From CBDCYS01 sp965226245 (GTDB lineage Bacteria; Acidobacteriota; Terriglobia; Bryobacterales; UBA6623), in contig CBDDCL010000015.1 of the NCBI GenBank assembly GCA_965226245.1, positions 186,001-250,000 of the forward strand: a stretch of 64,000 nucleotides of DNA. The letters are read 5' to 3'. Both the position numbers and the translations under genes were made by a program. Below the pieces are notes generated by a model that worked only from the letters and a program-made list of their open reading frames with translations, ran no database searches and had not been told where the DNA came from. Below are positions 8,197 to 15,835 of this stretch, in pieces; within the stretch, counting starts at the first letter, position 1, and each line of letters starts with the position of its first letter.

Positions 8197-9456
8197 GTGC
8201 CACACAAGCGAGACATGCTGGCCGAGCGCGTTCTGACGGACGCGGCCCCGGACTTGGCGGCAACGATAGCCCGGCTGGCTGAGACCTCGTTCGCGCGGCA
8301 TTTGCTGTTGTTTGATCAGCAAAGAAAATGGATCAACGAACAGCATCTCGAGATTTGCCGCGTGCCCTCGGCCACATTCCGGGAACAACAACGGGCTGAC
8401 TATCTGGTCGGGCTGTTCCGTGAGATGGGTCATCAGGCCCGGCTCGACGACGCCGGCAATGTCGTCTGTCCGATCGTGTTCGGCGAGCAGCTTCCTTTCG
8501 TCGCCGTCAGCGCGCACATGGATACGGTGATCGCGCCGCGCCAGATTTCCGACGTCTACCTGCGTCCCGACGGCACGATGGAGGGGCCCGGAGTGACCGA
8601 CAACGGGTGCGGGTTGGCCGCGCTCGTGGCGCTCGCGCGGGTCTTTCAGGACGGGCCTGCGGTGGCGGATCCCGTTCAGAATCTGCTGCTCGTTGCCAAT
8701 GTCGCCGAGGAAGGCGAGGGCAACCTGCACGGCATGAAGTACCTCTGCCGGCACTCGCCCTTCGCCCCGCGAATCGCGGCCTATTTGGTTCTCGACGGGG
8801 CTTCGACCGGGCATATCACCGCCGAGGCGCTCGGCAGCCGGCGCTTCGAAATCATCATCGAGGGGCACGGGGGGCATTCCTGGAACGACTTTGGAACCGC
8901 CAACCCGGTGCACGCTCTCGGGCGCACGATTGCGGTGCTGGCGGATACCGATCTGCCCGCGACGCCGAGAACGACCCTCAGCGTCGGCGTGATCGAAGGT
9001 GGCTCGGGCGTTAACTCCATCGCGCCGGTCGCGCGCGCCAAAGTCGACATTCGCTCCCAAAGCAGCTCCGTCATGGAGCAGCTTGTGAAAACCACCGAAG
9101 ACGCGGTCAAGCTCGGCGTCGACATGGAGAACCGGCGCTCGACGCAGCGCTTGTCGAGCTACAAGATTCGCGAGATTGGCAACCGTCCCGCAGCCCGGCG
9201 TTCGCCGGAGAATTACTTGGTCGATTTCGTACAAGCAGTGGACGCGCACCTGGACATCCGTTCGCGCCTGGATTGCGCCTCAACCGACGCGAACGTGCCC
9301 CTGGCGGCCGGTCTTCCAGCCGTGGCGATTGGAGCCGGCGGCCGGGGCGGCAACGCTCACACAACGGCGGAATGGTTCAACCCCGAAGGGCGCGAGCTGG
9401 GGCTTCGGAGGATTCTGCTGGTGCTGTCGCTGCTGTTGACCCAGCAGCGCCCGTAG
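8197..9456 (+). CDS. M20-family zinc peptidase / aminoacylase-like hydrolase
   Basis: A 419-residue M20-type metallopeptidase (peptidase T / carboxypeptidase G2 fold). Metal-ligand motifs are visible: VSAHMDTV, GPGVTDNGCG and VAEEGEGN (catalytic Glu then metal Glu), with GHGGHSW in the dimerisation lid and HTTAEWF near the C-terminus as the last metal His. No signal peptide, so likely cytoplasmic. The recorded start is GTG 8197; ATG 8215 six codons later is equally possible. The gene ends exactly where the truncated mazF begins, in convergent orientation. Substrate (di- or tripeptide, or an acylated amino acid) cannot be decided. Confidence 0.85.
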   Translation: MPHKRDMLAERVLTDAAPDLAATIARLAETSFARHLLLFDQQRKWINEQHLEICRVPSATFREQQRADYLVGLFREMGHQARLDDAGNVVCPIVFGEQLPFVAVSAHMDTVIAPRQISDVYLRPDGTMEGPGVTDNGCGLAALVALARVFQDGPAVADPVQNLLLVANVAEEGEGNLHGMKYLCRHSPFAPRIAAYLVLDGASTGHITAEALGSRRFEIIIEGHGGHSWNDFGTANPVHALGRTIAVLADTDLPATPRTTLSVGVIEGGSGVNSIAPVARAKVDIRSQSSSVMEQLVKTTEDAVKLGVDMENRRSTQRLSSYKIREIGNRPAARRSPENYLVDFVQAVDAHLDIRSRLDCASTDANVPLAAGLPAVAIGAGGRGGNAHTTAEWFNPEGRELGLRRILLVLSLLLTQQRP

Positions 9457-9606
9457 CGTGATCGGACAGACTACGGCCATGTTCGATCGTTCGTGATAGA
9501 TTCGGGGCGAAATCACGAGCGCGGGACGGTGGCCGGCTTGCTCATGGCCTGTTTGTGGCGTGAAGTCCACCCACACCAAGTCGCCCCGCTCGGGCAGGGC
9601 GCTCAC
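9457..9606 (-). pseudogene. mazF: MazF-type toxin, C-terminus lost
   Basis: From ATG 9606 the frame encodes MSALPERGDLVWVDFTPQ and continues through GHRPALVISPRIYHERS to VVCPIT, a clear N-terminal half of a MazF/PemK ribonuclease. At about 9457 the frame runs into the antisense of the peptidase gene and the remaining half of the family (about 60 residues) is missing. It overlaps mazE by 4 nt (ATGA). An inactive toxin is inferred, since the C-terminal strands that complete the fold are absent. Confidence 0.75.
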
Positions 9607-9848
9607 AGCAACTCCCGCCCAACAGGAGGGGCATTAACGTCATCGAGTATTTCGGGTTCCAGTTGGGGATCCATCTCCGCGACCAAGTCCTCGATCCTGT
9701 AGCGCGGCCGGCTCGCGCGCGTCACTACTGCATCTCCCTCGATTGTGAGATCCACTGCTTGGCCTTGACGCACGTGAAGGGTCGCCGCGACGGCTTCGGG
9801 CAGAAGGATCGCCAAGCTGTTTCCCCATTTCGACACTTGCGCTTTCAT
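9603..9848 (-). CDS. mazE: MazE-type antitoxin (SpoVT/AbrB fold)
   Basis: An 81-residue antitoxin beginning MKAQVSKWGNSLAILLPEAV, the canonical swapped-hairpin DNA-binding N-terminus, followed by DLTIEGDAVVTRASRPRYRIEDLVAEMDP, which normally wraps around MazF. The longer frame starting at 9872 would put the start codon inside the promoter palindrome at 9871-9885, so ATG 9848 is preferred. It is intact although its toxin partner is truncated, so it may persist only as a DNA-binding protein. Confidence 0.75.
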   Translation of the reverse strand: MKAQVSKWGNSLAILLPEAVAATLHVRQGQAVDLTIEGDAVVTRASRPRYRIEDLVAEMDPQLEPEILDDVNAPPVGRELL

Positions 9849-9870
9849 TTGCTTCCCGCCACTGTTGACC

Positions 9871-9885
9871 ATCTACATTGTAGAT
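9871..9885 (-). promoter_or_regulatory. MazE operator / -10 region
   Basis: A perfect palindrome ATCTACAATGTAGAT includes the -10-like TACAAT (9877-9882, minus). It lies 23 nt upstream of mazE, where MazE-type autoregulators bind. No convincing -35 box is seen. Confidence 0.5.
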
Positions 9886-10312
9886 CACGAAGGCAGCGAA
9901 ACGCCGCGGGTCTTTCCGCGCAATGCGAGGGGCGCTTTAGCAAACAACAAACTAAACTTCCACTTAAGAGCTTGACGGCGTGGACAGGAAAGTCAGGTCG
10001 CGCGGCAACCAACCGCTCCCCCCACCCGCGGCTCAGAGCCGCGGGTGTAAACCCGCGGTCAACGTCGCACCCGTTCGCCCCGCTTGACCCAGCGCTCACG
10101 CGCTGGGCTCTCAGTGTCGGCTAGGGCAGCCGCTTCGGCCGCCCGCCCGAGCAAGCCGGGGGTCTGCGAGGTCCCTGCGAGTTCCCGCTTTCCAATCCTT
10201 ACCCCATGCCCTCCCGGGTTATAATGTTGATGGTTGTTTGCACCCCAGAGGGGGGGCCGCGCGTCTATACGGTTGTGAACACTTTCATCACCAGGGTTTC
10301 AGGAGAAGGATC
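9886..10312. other. Intergenic region with short hairpins and the htrA -10 box
   Basis: No gene is visible. Two hairpins, CCGCGGGTTTACACCCGCGG-like (about 10030-10050) and CCAGCGCTCACGCGCTGG (about 10089-10106), lie in the middle. A perfect TATAAT at 10220-10225 with a poor -35 is the best htrA promoter candidate, about 90 nt before the start. Confidence 0.45.
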
Positions 10313-11932
10313 ATGGAGCGAAAAGACATCAAATTAATTCTGGGCAAGCTTGGACAGCGGAAACTGCTGTCCTCGACGCTGGTGCTGTTTACCCTTGCCA
10401 TCGGCATCGTGATCGGCACGGTCATCTCCGGAGGCGTGGACGCCGCGAGAAAATCACAGAGAGCGTCGGACGCCAAACTGCTCGAGATTCCAGAAGCCGT
10501 TCCGGTCGAGAACGAGTTTTCGAAGATTGCCAGGCAAATCAGGCCCTCGGTCGTCAACATTCAAGTCGAGTTTCGGGAGCAGCCGCGGCAGCAGTCCGAG
10601 CGCCGTGCACGGCCGGATGAAAGGAACCCCGAGGACTTCTTCCGGCGCTTTTTCGGCATGCCGGACGGACCTTTCCGGGGCGGTCCCATGCCGCCCGAAC
10701 GCCGGCGCAGACCGGGTGAAGGATCGGGCGTCATTGTCGATGAGAACGGCTACATCATTACGAATAACCACGTCGTGGAGGACGCCGACCGTATTCGGGT
10801 AAGGTTGTTCAACGGCAATGAGAAGCGCTATGACGCCAAGCTGATCGGGACGGATGCCGAGACCGACTTGGCTGTCATCAAGATTGATGTCGGCAACAAA
10901 CTGCCGGCAGCGAAGATAGGCAACTCGGACGCGATTGACGTTGGTGATTGGGCTATCGCGGTCGGGTCTCCCTTCGGATTCCGTGAAACCGTCACGGTCG
11001 GGATTATCAGCGCCAAGTCCAGGGAAGTCGGCGGCGTCAGCCGCCCCTTCCAGAAGTTCCTGCAGACCGACGCCGCGATCAATCCCGGAAACAGCGGCGG
11101 CCCCTTGCTCAACATTCGCGGCGAGATTATCGGCATCAATACCGCCATCGTTTCCCGGACCGGCGGCTATGAAGGGCTGGGATTCTCGCTTCCCTCCAAC
11201 ATCGCGGTCGAAGTCTACAACCAGATCGTGCAGCACGGGAAAGTAGCTCGCGGGTCGATAGGAATTTCGTTCCAAAGCAATCAATCCCCCGCCCTGCTGC
11301 GCTCCTACGGCGCCAAGGATGGCGGAGTGCTGGTGGGCGAGGTGATAGCGGATGGCCCTTCCGAAGACGCGGGAATGCAACAGGAAGACGTCATCATCGA
11401 AATCAACGGCATGCCGGTAACCAGCGGGGATCAGTTGATTGACGTGGTTGCGGCGACCCCGGTGGAATCGACGGTACCGATCGTCGTCATTCGGGACGGA
11501 GAGCGCAAGACGCTCAACGTAAAGGTCGCTGATCGCGCCGAACTGTTCTCAAAGAACGCGGGCTTGACACCTGGCCCGAGCGATGAAGAGGAGCAGGAAG
11601 CCGAGGTAATGTTTGGTTTCTCGGTCTCCAACCTGAGCGCCGCCGAGCGTGAGCGGCTTAGCTACGAATTGTCTGAAGGAGTCCTGGTCACCGAAGTCGA
11701 GCAGGGCTCTTTCGCGGACGATATCGGTTTGAGGCCGAATCACATTGTTGTCGCCATCAACCGCAAAGCGATCAAACGGGTTGCCGACATCGAGAGCGCT
11801 CAAATAGGAATCAAGGCGGGCGATGATGTCGCCGTGAAGGTCATGCGGAGAACCGTTGGCAGCAACGGCCAGGTGGGCTGGACCCCGCAGTATTTGGCCG
11901 GCGTACTGCCGGCGGAGTCCGGCGGTTTCTAA
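10313..11932 (+). CDS. HtrA/DegP-family serine protease with two PDZ domains
   Basis: A 539-residue envelope protease for misfolded periplasmic proteins. An uncleaved N-terminal anchor spans about residues 19-42. The trypsin-like domain has the triad His153 (TNNHVV), Asp185 (ETDLAV) and Ser261 (GNSGGP). Two PDZ domains follow (about 305-400 and 440-535, the first with QQEDVIIEINGMPV). The start is ATG 10313, seven bases after AGGAGAAGG; an upstream in-frame extension to 10238 lacks a ribosome site. A charged Arg/Pro-rich loop (about 90-135) is inserted before the catalytic His, as in several DegQ/DegP homologues. It is monocistronic. Family assignment is secure; assignment to degP, degQ or degS is not possible. 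Confidence 0.9.
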   Translation: MERKDIKLILGKLGQRKLLSSTLVLFTLAIGIVIGTVISGGVDAARKSQRASDAKLLEIPEAVPVENEFSKIARQIRPSVVNIQVEFREQPRQQSERRARPDERNPEDFFRRFFGMPDGPFRGGPMPPERRRRPGEGSGVIVDENGYIITNNHVVEDADRIRVRLFNGNEKRYDAKLIGTDAETDLAVIKIDVGNKLPAAKIGNSDAIDVGDWAIAVGSPFGFRETVTVGIISAKSREVGGVSRPFQKFLQTDAAINPGNSGGPLLNIRGEIIGINTAIVSRTGGYEGLGFSLPSNIAVEVYNQIVQHGKVARGSIGISFQSNQSPALLRSYGAKDGGVLVGEVIADGPSEDAGMQQEDVIIEINGMPVTSGDQLIDVVAATPVESTVPIVVIRDGERKTLNVKVADRAELFSKNAGLTPGPSDEEEQEAEVMFGFSVSNLSAAERERLSYELSEGVLVTEVEQGSFADDIGLRPNHIVVAINRKAIKRVADIESAQIGIKAGDDVAVKVMRRTVGSNGQVGWTPQYLAGVLPAESGGF

Positions 11933-11995
11933 GTAGTTTCGGCATCTCACACGCAACAACGAGGTCCTGCCGCGAAGAAAGCGGTGGGGCCTTTT

Positions 11996-12221
11996 CAGAG
12001 CCCCAAGCGCAAGCGCGGGGTCAAGCCGCGCGAACTCACCAATGCGGCACGACAATTCCGGTAGGGCCTTTTCATTTCTGGATAGTGACCGCGACGAGCC
12101 ATGTTGCGGCCGGTGGCTGGTCCCCTCAACCCTTGTGAGGCGAGTCGACTGGGATCGCCACCCGTCTTGGGGCACGTTGCGTTGGGCGGACTTTGACCCC
12201 GCGCTTGCGCTTGGGGCTCTG
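11996..12221. repeat. Inverted repeat with 29-bp perfect arms
   Basis: The arm at 11996-12024 (begins CAGAGCCCCAAGCGCAAGCG) is the exact reverse complement of 12193-12221. The 168 bp between contains no gene. It sits between the convergent htrA and TIGR03437 genes and could serve as a bidirectional stop or be a small non-autonomous mobile repeat. Confidence 0.7.
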
Positions 12222-12251
12222 TTCAGGCGCCGTCTCGAGCAGGTCTCGGTG

Positions 12252-14063
12252 CTACCTTTCGACAGCAACATCGACCGTATTGCTGCGGCGGCCGTCGCCG
12301 AATTCCAGGGTAATCGGCGTCCTTGGATTTGTAGGCAGATTGTCGGGTAAGGCAACGTTGATTTGAAACAAGCCCACGAAGCCGGGTGTCATGCCGGCAA
12401 ACAACGGGGTCCCGACCAGACCGAACGGTGACTGACTGAAGTTGACGAACGGAGTGTCGACCGAGCGGTTCAGGGGGTTAGCCGACGCCGCCTCGCCCGT
12501 CCCCACCTGCGGGGTGACCGGACCAAGGCCGGTGGCGTAGATCACCAGAACGTCGCCAGGCCGGGCGGGAGCGGCGTTGAGTCCGGGCGGCGCTAGGGCC
12601 GGCGGAATGGGGAAGATCGGGGGCTTGCCCGGCTCAGACTGAGACGCATTGACGACCACGCCGTATTCGCCGATACCAATTCGGAAAATCCCTGGCGAAC
12701 GATTCAGCACCGTCGCGGAAACGGTGTTGCCCGCTTGCCCCTCCCGGGTCACCTGCACCAAGCCGGTTCCTTCCGCCACTTCGAAGGGTACTTGAAAATT
12801 AATCTGACCCGACGATACGAAGATCAGAGGTGCATCGATCCCATTGACCTTCACGCTCGTGGACGCCAGCTCCCTCGGAAGCGGTATGGAAGTAGCGCCC
12901 TCGACCGACGGCGCCAATTGCGAACCGAAAAGCGAAACAAGCGTTCCCGCTGCGATGCCGGGAACCTTCCCGAAGGCCGCGGCGTTGACAACTCCCTTGT
13001 AGAGGACTTCGGGAGGGCCCGCCGCGCGCACCTCGAACTCAACCGGCACCGCAAGGGGGCTATTCGCGGCGTTCGTGTTGAAGCGGGTAGTACCGGTGTA
13101 GAGTCCCGGCTCGAGGGCGCCCGTGGCGGCGTTGATGCGGAAAACGCCGCCACCGGCGTCTTCCGCGGATAACCAGCCGCCTCCCGATGCCGTTTCGACA
13201 TCGACGCTGTTAACCGAAAGGGCTCCAGCGCCGCGGTTCCCCAAAACCAGTTGTCCGGCCGCGGTATCTCCACCCTGGATGGCGCTGATTCGAATCGTCG
13301 ACTGGCTGGGATCAGCGATCGGGCCGTTTGTTATGTGCATCGTCAACGGGACAGTTCGATTGTCCGCCGCAAATGTCGAGCCGCTAATCTCCACGCTTCC
13401 CTGTTGGTCCCCGGCGCCCATACCCGCTGCCACCGTCGCGCGGATCAAATGCTCGTGAACAAACCGGAACGACCCTAGCCCGGAAGAGGAGACCGAGAGA
13501 TACTGTCCGGCCGGCGAGACCCTAACAGTCGGAGACGGTCCCGCCGGTGTTTCGAAGCGAAACTCGTCCGTGCTTCCCAGACTGGCGGCCGTGTACAGAT
13601 CGATGCGCTCCGGAATGGCGCCGCCAACGTGAATTGTTACTGGGACACGCTGTGGCGAATCCATCGCGTTGGGATCGCTGACGGTGATATTGCCCTGAAA
13701 AGTTCCGTCGGGCAGGCTGGCGCTGTCGAAAAGAACATCGATGATCAGGCAGCTTCTTCCCGGATCGAAACTACACGGCTGGGAACCGCTCAACCGGGGC
13801 AGCAGCCAGGGTGAAAATCCGTCGTCGACTTGGAGGTTCAGGTTGCCGTCGCCCGAGTTCCAAGCCTCGATGAAGATGTTGCCCGGCCCGTTCGTTCCGG
13901 AAGGAATCCAGACCGGCAGTTGATCTCCGTTGCGCAACTCCAGCGCGTTGGGCGCGTTCCGAGTGGCTTCCGGTATATGGATCTGCAAGAACGGCGCCGC
14001 TCCTAGCTGCTGGCAAGTGAGCGAGAAGGACGTGAGGCATAAGAAAAACGTTTTGTAAGTCAT
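12252..14063 (-). CDS. Secreted protein with Solibacter-type C-terminal domain (TIGR03437)
   Basis: A 603-residue exported protein with a Sec signal (residues 1-22). The N-terminal two thirds carry beta-sandwich repeats of the choice-of-anchor/BACON type (VPVTIHVGG, VPLTMHITNG, VPVEFEVRAAG, each after an S-rich strand). From about residue 370 the TIGR03437 signature appears: VVNAAAFGKVPGIAAGTLVS, VKVNGIDAPLIFVSSGQINF, YATGLGPVTP. This domain is best known from acidobacteria of the Solibacter group, hence the taxonomic inference. Function is unknown; a surface or matrix role is a guess. It is convergent with htrA. Confidence 0.85.
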   Translation of the reverse strand: MTYKTFFLCLTSFSLTCQQLGAAPFLQIHIPEATRNAPNALELRNGDQLPVWIPSGTNGPGNIFIEAWNSGDGNLNLQVDDGFSPWLLPRLSGSQPCSFDPGRSCLIIDVLFDSASLPDGTFQGNITVSDPNAMDSPQRVPVTIHVGGAIPERIDLYTAASLGSTDEFRFETPAGPSPTVRVSPAGQYLSVSSSGLGSFRFVHEHLIRATVAAGMGAGDQQGSVEISGSTFAADNRTVPLTMHITNGPIADPSQSTIRISAIQGGDTAAGQLVLGNRGAGALSVNSVDVETASGGGWLSAEDAGGGVFRINAATGALEPGLYTGTTRFNTNAANSPLAVPVEFEVRAAGPPEVLYKGVVNAAAFGKVPGIAAGTLVSLFGSQLAPSVEGATSIPLPRELASTSVKVNGIDAPLIFVSSGQINFQVPFEVAEGTGLVQVTREGQAGNTVSATVLNRSPGIFRIGIGEYGVVVNASQSEPGKPPIFPIPPALAPPGLNAAPARPGDVLVIYATGLGPVTPQVGTGEAASANPLNRSVDTPFVNFSQSPFGLVGTPLFAGMTPGFVGLFQINVALPDNLPTNPRTPITLEFGDGRRSNTVDVAVER

Positions 14064-14156
14064 CAGGTGATAAAAATCCGACTAGGGGTCAGACGCGGGA
14101 GAGCGGGCAACTCTTATTATTCTCTCGTATCCCGCGCCTAGAGGCAACGGTCAGAG

Positions 14157-14215
14157 TGTCCAATCCAAGATGAGCCTGAAGGGGGGGAGTGTTTCCAACA
14201 CAAGATGAGTCTGAA
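14157..14215. repeat. IS21-type terminal repeat remnant, two motif copies
   Basis: TGTCCAATCCAAGATGAGCC (14157) and TGTTTCCAACACAAGATGAG (14190) are two copies of one motif. A third copy at 54171-54198 follows an istB fragment. Multiple internal transposase-binding repeats are typical of IS21-family ends. Confidence 0.5.
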
Positions 14216-14250
14216 GATGATCAGGACGGGACAGGGCACAATGCGGGTGA

Positions 14251-14451
14251 ATGCAAGTCACCATGCAGCATGCCGAACGTCTCACCCTGGCCGAGATGCG
14301 AGAGTTTCTCTGTGCCAGCAGCACTCTCTGCTTCGCCGGCACCGGCCGCAAGCAGATTTACGGCCTGGTCGAAGGCGTCCTGCACGCCCAAAAATACCTG
14401 GGTCTGTCGAAAAAAGACAAGGGAATCGTGCGTCTCTATCTGGTCAAGATT
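14251..14451 (+). pseudogene. Integrase/transposase N-terminal fragment
   Basis: The frame from ATG 14251 begins MQVTMQHAERLTLAEMREFL and reads on through GRKQIYGLVEGVLHAQKY and SKKDKGIVRLYLVKI. This resembles the N-terminal helix-turn-helix of integrase-type transposases (rve/IS481-like). At 14452 it runs directly into a fragment of 5S rRNA sequence, so the DDE catalytic domain is missing. Family naming is tentative; truncation is clear. Confidence 0.55.
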
Positions 14452-14524
14452 GCAGTCGCCCGCGCAGCACCATCGGGGCTGAGGGGCTTGGCTTCGTTTG
14501 ATGTTCATGGCGTGTTCGGGATGG
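14452..14524 (-). pseudogene. 5S rRNA gene fragment
   Basis: Bases 14452-14489 match the 5S gene at about 19302-19339 with one mismatch. A second block, 14511-14524, matches the next 5S segment after about 20 foreign bases. Orientation is the same as the real 5S gene. It is fused to a truncated integrase and cannot be functional. Confidence 0.75.
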
Positions 14525-14626
14525 CGTCGCTTTGCCCGACTTTCCCGAACTCCCCGAACTCCTCCCAAAACTGAGGCTGTCCCGGTTTCCCTCCGACTTT
14601 CCGTGCGTCATCATGCCTGCCTCAAA

Positions 14627-14650
14627 AAGTCGTAGCCTGTCGCCGACTTT
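14627..14650. repeat. Hairpin repeat AAAGTCG/CGACTTT
   Basis: Arms AAAGTCG and CGACTTT flank TAGCCTGTCGC. The same hairpin with one loop change lies at about 51827-51850. Confidence 0.55.
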
Positions 14651-14695
14651 CCCGAAAGTGCGGCGCCGCGGGCGGTGGCGACGATCGGGGCGAAG

Positions 14696-15722
14696 ATGGG
14701 GTATTTAGTTGACTCCAGTAGCCACTACATCTTGGGGGTGGGGGTGCCGGCCCTGGTGGCCTCGACCATTGTCTTATAGGGAGCAGGGTCGGCGGCGACC
14801 GCCTGCTGGAGGAGGCGATAGAAAAGTTTGCCGCGCGACCGTGAGGTCCGCCGGTTGAAGCGGAACGTGAACTCGTCCAGGTAGTAGTCCAAATACTCGT
14901 GACTGACAGCCCCCTGGTGGGTCCCCAACAGCCAGCGCTTTAGCAGAGAGGCGACACGATGGACTCTCGGCAGCAGCTTACTCGCCGATTGCCGCTTCCC
15001 GCGCAGCACGGTGACTTCATGGCGGTATCCTTTGTTCTCCAATCCCGCATAGCCTTCCCAGCCGTCGGTGTGCACGAGGCTGCCAGGTTGGATAGCTTCT
15101 TCGACAAAGGCTTCCAAGCTCGCCGCTGAGGCATCCGCGATCCGACGGAGCCGGATGCGACCCATACCGCGCCCATCCTCCTCGGCAGCAACCGCAACTA
15201 ACGCTTTGCCAACCATTTCGCGACCTCGGACGCCCTCTTCGACTCCGCCCACATACGTTTCGTCCACCTCCACCCGGCCGACCAGCCGATTGCGACCGGG
15301 GCGCACCATGGCGCGGCGGAACTTGTGCAGCCAGGTCCAGGCGGTTACATAGCTACCCAAACCCAAGACCCGCTGCAACTCCAGCGCGCTGGCCCCGCCT
15401 TTTTGCGTTGTCACCCACCAAGCCGCCCGGAACCACAACGTCAAGGGCTTGCGGGTGTCCTGGAAAATCGTGCCCGCCGTCACCGAGGCCTGGTAACCGC
15501 AGTCGGCGCAGAGCAGCAGATTGCGTTTGCTGGCCCATGAGGACTGGATCCCACAGCGCGGGCACACGAACCCCTCCGGCCAGCGCAGCTTCAGCAGGTA
15601 CTCCCGGCACGCCTCCTCGGTCGAGAATCGAGCTTCCAACTCGACGAGGTTTCGGGGGTAGTCCTCCTTCATGCCCCCAACCACAACATATTGTGGCTAC
15701 TGGAGTCAACTAAATACCCCAT
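14696..15722 (-). mobile_element. IS1595-family element, copy 1 (intact, 1027 bp)
   Basis: Bounded by 30-bp inverted repeats starting ATGGGGTATTTAGTTGACTC. Length equals copy 2. The 8-bp flanks (GGGCGAAG left, CTCATTCA right) do not match, so no target duplication survives. Confidence 0.9.
14725..15684 (-). CDS. IS1595-family (ISXO2-like) transposase, copy 1
   Basis: A 319-residue transposase. An N-terminal zinc ribbon (FVCPRCG about residue 36, LCADCGYQ about 58) is followed by the ISXO2-like DDE domain: first Asp in VEVDETYVGG, second in VHTDGWEGY, and the acidic third position in the DYYLDEFTFRFNRR region. It is nearly identical to the transposases at 56615 and 57978. It fills the element with about 30-40 bp to each end. 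The frame is undamaged, so this copy could supply transposase to all the others. Confidence 0.9.
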   Translation of the reverse strand: MVGGMKEDYPRNLVELEARFSTEEACREYLLKLRWPEGFVCPRCGIQSSWASKRNLLLCADCGYQASVTAGTIFQDTRKPLTLWFRAAWWVTTQKGGASALELQRVLGLGSYVTAWTWLHKFRRAMVRPGRNRLVGRVEVDETYVGGVEEGVRGREMVGKALVAVAAEEDGRGMGRIRLRRIADASAASLEAFVEEAIQPGSLVHTDGWEGYAGLENKGYRHEVTVLRGKRQSASKLLPRVHRVASLLKRWLLGTHQGAVSHEYLDYYLDEFTFRFNRRTSRSRGKLFYRLLQQAVAADPAPYKTMVEATRAGTPTPKM

Positions 15723-15835
15723 CTCATTCATATGAAAACCGAGAGCAACGCGTTTGGAATCTGGACTTCAAGAAGCAGTAGTACCCTTTAGATGTCCGCC
15801 TAACGGATTGACAATCAGCCGGAGATTTACTTGAG

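Noticed and set aside
11549..12355. Long minus-strand frame of 268 codons
   Set aside because: Mostly antisense to htrA and across an inverted repeat; no family pattern or ribosome site.
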